Assembly: GCA_964430935.1 (NCBI GenBank)
Contig: CAYSHK010000074.1
Location: forward strand, 1-6,095
DNA: 6,095 nt
Reading direction: 5' to 3'
Source: Thermopetrobacter sp964430935
GTDB taxonomy: Bacteria; Pseudomonadota; Alphaproteobacteria; Rhizobiales; Aestuariivirgaceae
Below, one piece after another: positions 1-5,831 of the stretch. The notes under the pieces were generated by a model, which ran no database searches, was not told the origin of the DNA, and saw only the letters and a list, made by a program, of their open reading frames with translations. Within the stretch, counting starts at the first letter, position 1, and every line of letters begins with the position of its first letter. The translations under genes were made by a program, and so were the position numbers.

Positions 1-263
1 TCCTTGAGCCGGGTCGTCCGCAGGCCCTTGAGGCCGTACTTGTCTATGGACCGCTGCCAGCTGAGGTATTCCTCGACCGTCAGGGCATAGCGCTTGCAGG
101 CCTCCTCGAGCGACAGCAGCCCGCCGCGTACCGCGGCCACCACCTCCGCCTTGCGGCGGATCACCCACCGGCGGGTGCCGGGCGGGGGAAGGTCGGCGAT
201 GGACAGGGGGCTGCCGTCCGGGCCGATGACGAACTTCACGTTTGAACGCAACTGACCACTCAT
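1..263 (-). CDS. sciP: CtrA inhibitor SciP (DUF1153), C-terminus cut by window edge
   Basis: Reading leftward from the ATG at 263-261 gives 87 codons with no stop, so the gene runs off the left edge. The protein has the family's hallmarks: an N-terminal segment KFVIGPDGSPLSIADLPPP (residues 10-28), then TRRWVIRRKAEVV (30-42), a helix-turn-helix region at about 41-75 (VRGGLLSLEEA, YALTVEEYLSWQ), and a GLKGLRTTR end (77-85). Family members are about 90 residues long, so only a few C-terminal residues are missing. Known role: SciP is a small DNA-binding protein that, in Caulobacter, represses transcription from CtrA-dependent promoters in swarmer cells, and its own gene is activated by CtrA. I see no strong Shine-Dalgarno before this start. 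It was chosen because it fits the family's N-terminus. The gene is divergent from mnmA, and the intergenic region carries a CtrA-like box. Family assignment is by recognition of the sequence and is very secure; conservation of function in this organism is inferred. Confidence 0.93.
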   Translation of the reverse strand, partial: MSGQLRSNVKFVIGPDGSPLSIADLPPPGTRRWVIRRKAEVVAAVRGGLLSLEEACKRYALTVEEYLSWQRSIDKYGLKGLRTTRLK

Positions 264-329
264 GATTCAGATTACCCAGACCAGTACTCACTCACACCTA
301 ACTCTGGAGCCACTGTATCCGCGGCGCGT

Positions 330-344
330 TTAAGAAAGGTCTAA
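330..344 (-). promoter_or_regulatory. Putative CtrA-binding box upstream of sciP
   Basis: The + strand reads TTAA, seven bases, then CTAA (330-344). On the sciP strand this is TTAG-N7-TTAA, followed by AC. The CtrA consensus is TTAA-N7-TTAA(C), so one base differs. The box lies about 67 bases upstream of the sciP start, a sensible distance for an activator site near a -35 element, and it is AT-rich in a very GC-rich setting. In Caulobacter sciP is a direct CtrA target, which supports the reading. I did not find a convincing -10 on either strand. The site could also serve the divergent mnmA gene, or be chance. Confidence 0.5.
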
Positions 345-475
345 ATTACTGCAAACAATTGCTTTACCGCCGGACGGAAAATGCACCAAAACAGGACATG
401 CCGCCCTGCCGCGCGGTTCCCTCCGCGGGGGCGGATCCCTTTTCCCTCCGCCGTTTTTCCTCTAATCGTGCCGCC

Positions 476-1636
476 ATGGAGATCGATGCCGGAACACTGG
501 AGCGGGTGCGCGCCGCCATGGACCTGGAGGGAGCGCCCTCCGGCCACAGGGTCGTGGTGGCCATGTCGGGCGGCGTGGACTCCACCGTCACCGCGGGTCT
601 GCTGAAGGCGGCGGGCTACGACGTCGCGGGCGTCACCCTGCGTCTCCACGCCGACGCGGAGGCGGAGCGGAAGAGCAGGTCCTGCTGCGCCGGGCGCGAC
701 ATCCTGGATGCGCGCATGGCGGCGCACCGCCTGGGCATCCCCCATCACGTGTTCGATCTGGAGGAGCGGTTCCGCCGGGATGTCGTGGAGGCGTTCGCCG
801 ATTCCTACATGCGGGGGGAGACACCGGTTCCCTGCGTGGAATGCAATCGCACCGTGAAATTCGGCGACCTGCTGGAGCGGGCCCGCGACCTTGGCGCCTC
901 GGCGCTCGTGACTGGACACTACGTGGACTCCCGGCGGCTGCCCGACGGGCGGCGCGGTCTGTTCACGCCGGCGGACATGGCGCGCGACCAGAGCTACTTC
1001 CTCTATGCGACGACGCGGGAGCAGGTGGACTTCCTGCGCTTCCCGCTGGCCGGGTTCACCAAGGACGAGGTGCGGGCGCTGGGCCGGGCGCTGGGACTGG
1101 AGGTGGCGGACAAGCCGGCGAGCCAGGACATCTGCTTCGTTCCGCCCGCGGGCTACCGCGCCCTGCTGCGCAGGCTGCGCCCCGGCGCCGGACGCCCCGG
1201 CGCGATCGTGCACGTGGACGGCCGTGAGCTGGGACGTCACCGGGGGATCGTGGACTTCACGGTGGGGCAGCGGCGCGGGCTGGGGGTGGCCGCCGGGGAG
1301 CCGCTCTACGTGGTGGAGCTGGATCCCGCGCGCGATCGCGTCGTCGTCGGGCCGCGGGAGGCGCTGGCGCGGCGCGACATCCGGCTGCGGAACGTGAACT
1401 GGCTGGGCGATGCGCCCCTGCCGTCCGGGGAGGCGGCCCTTCCCGTGTACGTGAAGATCCGCTCCACGCGCCCCGCGGCACCGGCCTCCGTCCGGCGGGA
1501 GAGCGACGGAAGCGTGCACGTGCGGCTGGAGGATCCGGAATACGGCGTCTCCCGGGGGCAGGCCTGCGTCTTCTACGGGGCGCCGGGGCCGGGCGCCAGA
1601 GTTCTCGGCGGAGGCGTGATCGATGCCACGAAATAG
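476..1636 (+). CDS. mnmA: tRNA-specific 2-thiouridylase MnmA
   Basis: This cytoplasmic enzyme performs the ATP-dependent thiolation of U34 in tRNA-Lys, -Glu and -Gln, taking sulfur from a cysteine-desulfurase relay. From the ATG at 476 the product is 386 residues, the usual size. The PP-loop VVVAMSGGVDS sits at residues 26-36 and binds ATP. The catalytic cysteine pair is visible as C123 in PCVECNRTVKF and C220 in SQDICFV. TGHY (146-149), RDQSYFL (170-176) and TVGQRRGLG (262-270) are further family motifs. The C-terminal beta-barrel domain ends normally with a GGGVID segment. A CC pair at residues 70-71 (SCCAGRD) is as I recall it for alphaproteobacterial members. The frame stays open upstream to a TTG at 359 and an ATG at 398, but the extra residues look unstructured and have no family match. 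No start here has a good Shine-Dalgarno, so 476 rests on protein length; 518 is the next alternative. No operon partner is evident. Confidence 0.95.
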   Translation: MEIDAGTLERVRAAMDLEGAPSGHRVVVAMSGGVDSTVTAGLLKAAGYDVAGVTLRLHADAEAERKSRSCCAGRDILDARMAAHRLGIPHHVFDLEERFRRDVVEAFADSYMRGETPVPCVECNRTVKFGDLLERARDLGASALVTGHYVDSRRLPDGRRGLFTPADMARDQSYFLYATTREQVDFLRFPLAGFTKDEVRALGRALGLEVADKPASQDICFVPPAGYRALLRRLRPGAGRPGAIVHVDGRELGRHRGIVDFTVGQRRGLGVAAGEPLYVVELDPARDRVVVGPREALARRDIRLRNVNWLGDAPLPSGEAALPVYVKIRSTRPAAPASVRRESDGSVHVRLEDPEYGVSRGQACVFYGAPGPGARVLGGGVIDATK

Positions 1637-1812
1637 CCATGGATTGTCCCCATCAGGGAATCCCGGATTGCGGGTCGGGACGTGATCGGCTAACTTGCAC
1701 GTACGGATATCCCGGCCGGAAGCGTGATCCCGGACCCGCCGCCCCGTTCCGTCGTGCGTGGCGGGGAGGGACGTACACGCAGCCGGGAGCGGAATGAAGG
1801 TTCGGCGCGGGT

Positions 1813-1844
1813 GCGCATGGTCTCGGATTGTGCGCTCTTTTTTT
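1813..1844 (+). terminator. Terminator-like hairpin and T-tract in the pmtA leader
   Basis: GCGCA at 1813-1817 pairs with TGCGC at 1831-1835. Two further wobble pairs inside (TG at 1818-1819 with TG at 1829-1830) close a nine-base loop. Two bases later comes a run of seven T (1838-1844). This is the classical intrinsic-terminator arrangement, though the stem is short. It lies about 180 bases after mnmA and 32 bases before the pmtA start. It could stop readthrough from mnmA or act as an attenuator in the pmtA leader. The rest of the spacer (1637-1876) shows a weak imperfect hairpin just after mnmA (GGATT at 1641-1645 with AATCC at 1659-1663) and nothing else I can name. Confidence 0.45.
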
Positions 1845-1876
1845 GCAGCCGGACGGATGTTGAGCGGAGGGGAGCC

Positions 1877-2572
1877 GTGAGCGAACAGAAGATTGCGGAA
1901 ATGGGCGAGCAGGCCGTGAAGAAGGCCTATGCGCGCTGGGCTCCGGTCTATGACATGACGTTCGGCGTGATCGCCGATGCCGGCCGCAAGAGGGCCGTGC
2001 GGCACATCAATTCCCTGCCGCCCTCCCGCGTGCTCGAGGTGGGCGTCGGAACCGGCATCTCCCTTCCGGGCTACAGGCGCGACCACCGCATCACGGGCAT
2101 AGACCTCTCCCCGGAGATGCTGGCCAAGGCCCGGGAGCGCGTGCGCAGGGAGCGCCTGGACAACGTCGAGGCCATCCTCGAGATGGACGCCGGGGAGATG
2201 GATTTCGAGGACGGCTCCTTCGACGTGGTGACGGCCATGTACGTCATGACCGTCGTGCCGGATCCGGAGAAGGTCATGCGCGAGCTGGAGCGCGTATGCC
2301 GGCCGGGCGGCGAGATCATCGTCGTCAACCATTTCAGCACGGACAGGGGGCTGCGCGGATCCGTCGAGAAGAGGATGGCGCGTTTCGCGGAGGAGCTGGG
2401 CTGGCGTCCCGAGTTTCCCAAGGAGACCATCATGGTCTGCGACAATCTCCGGCTCGTGGACGAGGTTCCGCTGAAGCCGCTGGGGCTGTTCACCATGCTG
2501 CGCTTCCACAAGGCCGGGGAGGCGGCAGCGGCCTCCGCGGGCGGCGATCCGGCCCGCGTCGCGGCCCAGTAG
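1877..2572 (+). CDS. pmtA: Phosphatidylethanolamine N-methyltransferase, Rhodobacter-type PmtA
   Basis: PmtA uses S-adenosylmethionine to methylate phosphatidylethanolamine up to three times, giving phosphatidylcholine at the inner face of the cytoplasmic membrane. The chosen GTG start gives 231 residues and has a strong Shine-Dalgarno (GGAGG at 1866-1870, six bases upstream). The frame is open further up to 1724, but the family's N-terminal pattern begins here with AVKKAYARWAPVYDMTFG (residues 13-30). The class I methyltransferase fold shows motif I VLEVGVGTG (52-60), the acidic ribose contact GIDLSPEML (74-82), MDAGEMDFEDGSFDVV (103-118) and VCRPGGE (140-146). The VVNHFS segment and the late LKPLGLFTMLRF are typical of Rhodobacter-type PmtA and separate it from the Sinorhizobium type and from UbiE. 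The last 20 or so residues are an Ala-rich tail, probably disordered. I see no transmembrane segment. The gene appears monocistronic between mnmA and tRNA-Met. The exact number of methylations is inferred from the family. Confidence 0.9.
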   Translation: MSEQKIAEMGEQAVKKAYARWAPVYDMTFGVIADAGRKRAVRHINSLPPSRVLEVGVGTGISLPGYRRDHRITGIDLSPEMLAKARERVRRERLDNVEAILEMDAGEMDFEDGSFDVVTAMYVMTVVPDPEKVMRELERVCRPGGEIIVVNHFSTDRGLRGSVEKRMARFAEELGWRPEFPKETIMVCDNLRLVDEVPLKPLGLFTMLRFHKAGEAAAASAGGDPARVAAQ

Positions 2573-2605
2573 GACGGCTTTTCATTCCATTCCGCCTTTT
2601 CCTTC

Positions 2606-2626
2606 TTCCGCCCGGTCCGGGCGGAA
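2606..2626 (+). terminator. Perfect inverted repeat after pmtA (weak terminator candidate)
   Basis: Arms TTCCGCCCG (2606-2614) and CGGGCGGAA (2618-2626) are exact reverse complements around a three-base loop, 34 bases after the pmtA stop. The stem is strong and GC-rich, but no T-run follows on either strand. Intrinsic termination is therefore uncertain. It may be a 3'-end stabilising hairpin. Confidence 0.4.
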
Positions 2627-2714
2627 TCACGGGGGCTTGCGCCTTGCGTGGAGCGCCGTTCGCGGGCGTGGTGCCGGGCGGGAGAGGGAAGCGGATTTTT
2701 TGCTTCCGGCGGAC

Positions 2715-2744
2715 TTGACTTTTCCCGCCGCCCGCCCCTATATG
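2715..2744 (+). promoter_or_regulatory. Sigma70-type promoter for tRNA-Met
   Basis: TTGACT (2715-2720) matches the -35 consensus at five of six bases. After an 18-base GC-rich spacer, TATATG (2739-2744) matches four of six bases of the -10. Transcription would start near 2751, leaving a leader of about 50 bases before the mature tRNA. This is the best promoter-like sequence in the window and it is correctly placed for the tRNA. Confidence 0.7.
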
Positions 2745-2801
2745 CGCCTGCATGCGGCGTCGAGGCGCCGCGGATTCCCGGTAGCGTCCGGCACATTGCG
2801 T

Positions 2802-2878
2802 GGCGGGGTAGCTCAGCTGGTTAGAGCAGCGGAATCATAATCCGCGTGTCGGGGGTTCGAGTCCCTCCCCCGCTACCA
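2802..2878 (+). tRNA. tRNA-Met (anticodon CAT), probably elongator
   Basis: The full cloverleaf can be folded. The acceptor stem GGCGGGG (2802-2808) pairs with CCCCGCT (2868-2874), with a G-U closing pair. The D-arm lies around GCTCAGCTGGTTAGAGC. The anticodon stem GCGGA (2829-2833) pairs with TCCGC (2841-2845) around a seven-base loop with CAT at 2836-2838. The T-arm GGGGG (2851-2855) pairs with CCCTC (2863-2867) around TTCGAGT. The discriminator is A2875, and the CCA end is encoded (2876-2878). The sequence agrees with what I recall of alphaproteobacterial elongator tRNA-Met. It is not the initiator, which lacks the first acceptor pair and has three G-C pairs in its anticodon stem. A CAT anticodon modified to read AUA (tRNA-Ile2) cannot be fully excluded. 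The gene marks the border between the housekeeping half and the accessory half of the window. Confidence 0.95.
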
Positions 2879-2909
2879 TTTCCTTCCATCGAATGCGTGT
2901 CCCTTGTCG

Positions 2910-2934
2910 CCGGTGGCGGACCTGATGCCTCCGG
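2910..2934 (+). terminator. Hairpin after tRNA-Met, possible terminator
   Basis: CCGG (2910-2913) pairs with CCGG (2931-2934), and GGC (2915-2917) with GCC (2927-2929), across a single T-T mismatch and a nine-base loop. It lies about 30 bases after the tRNA CCA end. Only scattered T residues follow (ACACATTTCGATT), so it is a weak intrinsic terminator at best. The remaining bases up to the next gene contain no further gene that I can support. Confidence 0.3.
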
Positions 2935-3010
2935 TCCACACATTTCGATTGCATTTCATCAATGACTCCCTAAACGGTTGTGGAAAACTTGTCTCTGGGG
3001 CATGTTGTCC

Positions 3011-3039
3011 TTGACGGCATTTCGTCTCCTCGTGCACAA
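3011..3039 (+). promoter_or_regulatory. Weak promoter candidate for the cas3-like gene
   Basis: TTGACG (3011-3016) matches five of six bases of the -35 consensus. At a 17-base spacing lies GCACAA (3034-3039), a poor -10 match. The 3064-3069 area is already the translation start region, so a promoter should lie about here. A second, equally weak pair is TTGCAT (2949-2954) with TAAACG (2971-2976). Neither is convincing alone. Confidence 0.2.
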
Positions 3040-3068
3040 AAGGCGAACAAAAGAGGGGGAAATATGAA

Positions 3069-5732
3069 ATGCCCGATTTTGACCGGACGTTCCGGTTGCT
3101 CACGGGACATGTCCGCATGTTCTCGTGGCAGCGCCGTCTGTTCCATGACTGGTTCCTCGGAGGGCGCCTGCCGGATGAAATCGATCTGCCCGCGGGGCTG
3201 GGCAAGACTTCCGTCATGGCGCTGTGGCTCATGGCGCTGGCGGTGCAGAGGGGGGAGGGCCGCAAGGAACGGCTTCCTCTCAGGTACGTGCATGTGGTGG
3301 ACGACCGGGCGCTGGTGGATCAGGCTTCCGTCGAGGCCGGGAGACTGGCCCGGAATCTCGGCCTGCGGCCGGGGCTGGAATGGATGCGCCGGGCGCTGGG
3401 GCTCGGCCGGAGGGGATTGGCCGTTTCCACGTTGCACGGGGAGGCCGTCGGCAGCACGCGATGGCTGGCCGATCCGGCGTCCCCGGCGATAATCGTCGTC
3501 ACGGAGGAGGAGGCGGTTTCCGGTCTTCTGTTCGATGGTGGAGGTCCGTCTCCGCGTGCGCGCACGGCGCGTGCCGCCATGCTCGGAGTGGACTCGCTGA
3601 TCGTGGTGGACGAGATCCGGCTCATGCCGCGGTTCGTCCGGCTGGTGGCCGGGCTGGTGGGAGATGGAACGCGCGCCCTGTGGCCGCCGGTCGAGGGGAT
3701 CAGGCCGCCGAGGTTTCTGCCGATGTCGGCGGCGGGATGCGGTGGTGGGACGACGTTCCGGCTGGAGGCCGCCGATCATGCGGACGGGGACGTCGCGCGG
3801 CGGCTGGAGGCCGTCCGGCATCTGCGGATCGAACGCACCGATACGGGAGACGGCACGGGTGGCGTCCTTGCGGCGCGGCTGGCGGACGCCGCCTGGCGGC
3901 TCGCTCATGGTGGAGGGCGGGGCGCGGTCCCTCCGCGAACGGTCGTCTTCTGCGACGACGGAGATCTCGCCCGCCGGGTGCATGGGGCGCTGCGTGAACG
4001 GCTGTCCGCGGCGCCCGGGGGCCGGAAGGACATGGACCTGCTGCTGGTCTCCGGTGAACGGCGGGTCCTGGAACGGCACACCGTGACCGCCGCACGGCTG
4101 CGTGCCGCCGGCTTCCTGCCCGGTGGTCCCGCGGGAGCGAAGGTACCCGCCATCCTGGTGGCGTCCTCCACCGTCGCGGAAAGCATGGATCTCGGGGCGG
4201 ACCGCATGGTCTGCGATCTCGTTTCCCTGGATCGCATGATCCTGCGTTTCGGCCGCCTCGCCCGCGGGGCGGAGGCGGGGGGCGGCCTGGCGGTCGTGGT
4301 GGTCGATGGCGTGATGCTCGCGCGGCGGCCGGAGCCGGAGGCGGCGCGGCTCGACGGTGTCGTTCGTGTCCTGGAGCGGTTGGGGGAGGATGGATCGCAG
4401 GCCGCCTTTCTGCGCGTGCGTGCGCGTGATCCGGAGCTCTTCGCGCGGGGGCTGCCGCCGGATCCGTATCCCCCGCGGCGGGAGGCCGATTCGCGGGGGC
4501 GGCGGCTGCCCGCGTGGCCGGCCGTGGGCGGTTCCGAGGTTCCGGAGGATGGCGGTGAAGACGCCGGGGCGACGGAGATTCTCTGGCGGGCCCATCTGCC
4601 ATGGCGGGATGGGGTACCGGAGCCCGAGAGGGCGGATGTCGAAGGATATCTCGCGGCCGCCGCGCCGCATCCGCTCGAAGGGCTGAAGGCGTCGCCCTCC
4701 GTGGTCGCTTCGCTCCTGATCCGGCGGGCCGGGGAGGTTCTGCGCGGAGCGGAGGCTGGGACGGCGCCGGGTGGAAAGAAGGCCCATGGGGTCGTTCTGC
4801 TCTCCGCGGACGGTGGTTTCGAGGAGGCGTTCACGCCCTCCCGGCTGGCCGGGATGTGCGTGTCGGAACTGCAGGCGCGGATAGAGGGGGGGACGGTCCT
4901 CTGTTCCGCCGGCTTGGGGGGGCTGGATGCGGAGGGGCGGTTGGATCCGGCCTGTGGCGGGCCGGTCGCATCCGCCGACGCGGGCTGGCCCGAGGAGTGG
5001 CGGCGATGTCTGGGCTTCAGGGTCCGGCGGGTCGCGGGTGAGGGGCTGTGCCGATTGGAGCGGGGGTGGAACCGCCTTTTCGTGATGGATCTCGCGCGGG
5101 ATGACGGGGAGGATGGCGACTTTCTCGTGGTGGATGTCAAGCGCGGGGAAGGGAAGGGCTCCGGGGGGAACGGGGATCGCATCGGCGGCAGGGAGCGGCT
5201 GTCGCTCGTGGCGGCGGAGGTGGCGCGACTGGCGGAGGCTCTGGAGCTTTCCGGCGAAGCCGCCCGCGCTCTGGAACTTGCTGGAGCCTGGCTTGATCTC
5301 GGCCGTGCGCACGACCTCTGGCGGCGGGCCTTCAGCGCTCCCCCCGGGGAGGAGGGAGGGCCGGGCGGAAAGGGCGGGCGCGGCCGGGATGGATTCCGCG
5401 ATGGATGGGGTTCCCTGTTCGACATGATGGAACAGATCATGCCGATGGATCTCGATGACGGGATCCGGGATCTGGTGCATCACCTGATCGGCGGGCATGG
5501 CGGAGCCGTGCCCCTGACGCCTCCGGGAGGTGCCGGTTGCGTGGAGGTCGCGGCGGAAGCCGGGGAGGAGGAGGCGCGGGTGCGCCGCGCCCGGCTGGAG
5601 GCGCGCTATGGCCACTGGGGGCTGGCCTGGCTCGAAATGCTGCTGTGGGTGGCCGAATGCCGTGCCGCTCCGGAAAAAAGTCCTCCGTGCTGGCGGGACG
5701 GATGTCCGGGCGGTGCTCCGGTCCCGCGGTGA
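3069..5732 (+). CDS. cas3: Divergent type I-G (I-U) Cas3-like helicase with degenerate HD domain
   Basis: The 887-residue product has the domain order of type I-G Cas3: SF2 helicase first, HD nuclease last. Helicase features are the WQRRL Q-like motif (20-24), Walker A PAGLGKT (41-47), VVDDRALVDQA (76-86), a Walker B position reading IVVDEIR (178-184), SAA (220-222) where SAT is expected, VVFCDD (292-297), a motif V region VASSTVAESMDLGAD (364-378), and motif VI LRFGRLAR (392-399). The C-terminal part aligns by eye with the I-G HD domain as WLDLGRA (741-747), GFRDG (775-779), LVHHLIGGHGG (802-812) and YGHWGLAWLEMLLWVAEC (847-864). In active Cas3 these blocks read HDLGKA, FRHE, ASHHG and LADx, so most metal ligands are missing. 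Active Cas3 unwinds and shreds Cascade-marked DNA. This copy probably cannot cleave, and its ATPase is doubtful. Residues about 440-700 have no motif that I recognise. The ATG at 3069 has GAGGGGGA eight bases upstream. No partner cas genes or array are visible. The reading frame is intact and normal in length, so I call it a gene rather than a pseudogene. Confidence 0.82.
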   Translation: MPDFDRTFRLLTGHVRMFSWQRRLFHDWFLGGRLPDEIDLPAGLGKTSVMALWLMALAVQRGEGRKERLPLRYVHVVDDRALVDQASVEAGRLARNLGLRPGLEWMRRALGLGRRGLAVSTLHGEAVGSTRWLADPASPAIIVVTEEEAVSGLLFDGGGPSPRARTARAAMLGVDSLIVVDEIRLMPRFVRLVAGLVGDGTRALWPPVEGIRPPRFLPMSAAGCGGGTTFRLEAADHADGDVARRLEAVRHLRIERTDTGDGTGGVLAARLADAAWRLAHGGGRGAVPPRTVVFCDDGDLARRVHGALRERLSAAPGGRKDMDLLLVSGERRVLERHTVTAARLRAAGFLPGGPAGAKVPAILVASSTVAESMDLGADRMVCDLVSLDRMILRFGRLARGAEAGGGLAVVVVDGVMLARRPEPEAARLDGVVRVLERLGEDGSQAAFLRVRARDPELFARGLPPDPYPPRREADSRGRRLPAWPAVGGSEVPEDGGEDAGATEILWRAHLPWRDGVPEPERADVEGYLAAAAPHPLEGLKASPSVVASLLIRRAGEVLRGAEAGTAPGGKKAHGVVLLSADGGFEEAFTPSRLAGMCVSELQARIEGGTVLCSAGLGGLDAEGRLDPACGGPVASADAGWPEEWRRCLGFRVRRVAGEGLCRLERGWNRLFVMDLARDDGEDGDFLVVDVKRGEGKGSGGNGDRIGGRERLSLVAAEVARLAEALELSGEAARALELAGAWLDLGRAHDLWRRAFSAPPGEEGGPGGKGGRGRDGFRDGWGSLFDMMEQIMPMDLDDGIRDLVHHLIGGHGGAVPLTPPGGAGCVEVAAEAGEEEARVRRARLEARYGHWGLAWLEMLLWVAECRAAPEKSPPCWRDGCPGGAPVPR

Positions 5733-5767
5733 GGGGCGGCAATGGGGGGCGGACATGGCGGGTTTCC

Positions 5768-5788
5768 CCGGAGCATGCTAGATTCCGG
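5768..5788 (+). promoter_or_regulatory. Possible -10 within an inverted repeat, upstream of the pentapeptide gene
   Basis: TAGATT (5779-5784) matches four of six bases of the -10 consensus and sits 47 bases before the next start. No good -35 is seen at the proper spacing. It is embedded between CCGGA (5768-5772) and TCCGG (5784-5788), an inverted repeat that could be an operator half-site pair or chance. If real, the downstream gene has its own transcription rather than depending on the cas3-like gene. Confidence 0.25.
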
Positions 5789-5831
5789 AGTGTTCGGAAG
5801 ATCATGCGACGGCAGGTTCGGGAGGAATGGC

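Noticed and set aside
359..475. N-terminal extension of MnmA from TTG 359 or ATG 398
   Set aside because: The extra 26-39 residues have no family counterpart. The 359 start has no ribosome-binding site, and the one-base spacing of AGGA before 398 is too short.
1724..1876. N-terminal extension of PmtA upstream of GTG 1877
   Set aside because: It spans the terminator-like T-tract, is Arg-rich without homology, and the strong Shine-Dalgarno belongs to the GTG at 1877.
341..2509. A 2.2-kb open frame on the minus strand across mnmA and pmtA
   Set aside because: It runs through two unrelated, well-recognised genes and their spacer, and its product shows no motif. It is a composition artefact.
2687..2707. 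Inverted repeat GGAAGC/GCTTCC with a T-run in its loop
   Set aside because: The T-run is inside the loop rather than after the stem, so it does not make a terminator on either strand. With a six-base stem it could be chance.
2852..2878. tRNA 3' end as attachment site core
   Set aside because: I looked for a second copy of the tRNA 3' sequence in the rest of the window and found none, so no att pair can be annotated here.
2970..5756. A 2.8-kb open frame on the minus strand covering the whole cas3-like gene
   Set aside because: Its translation is low-complexity (Pro, Arg, His rich) with no family motif. The + strand frame has a clear Cas3 architecture and a good ribosome-binding site. Long antisense frames are normal in such GC-rich DNA.
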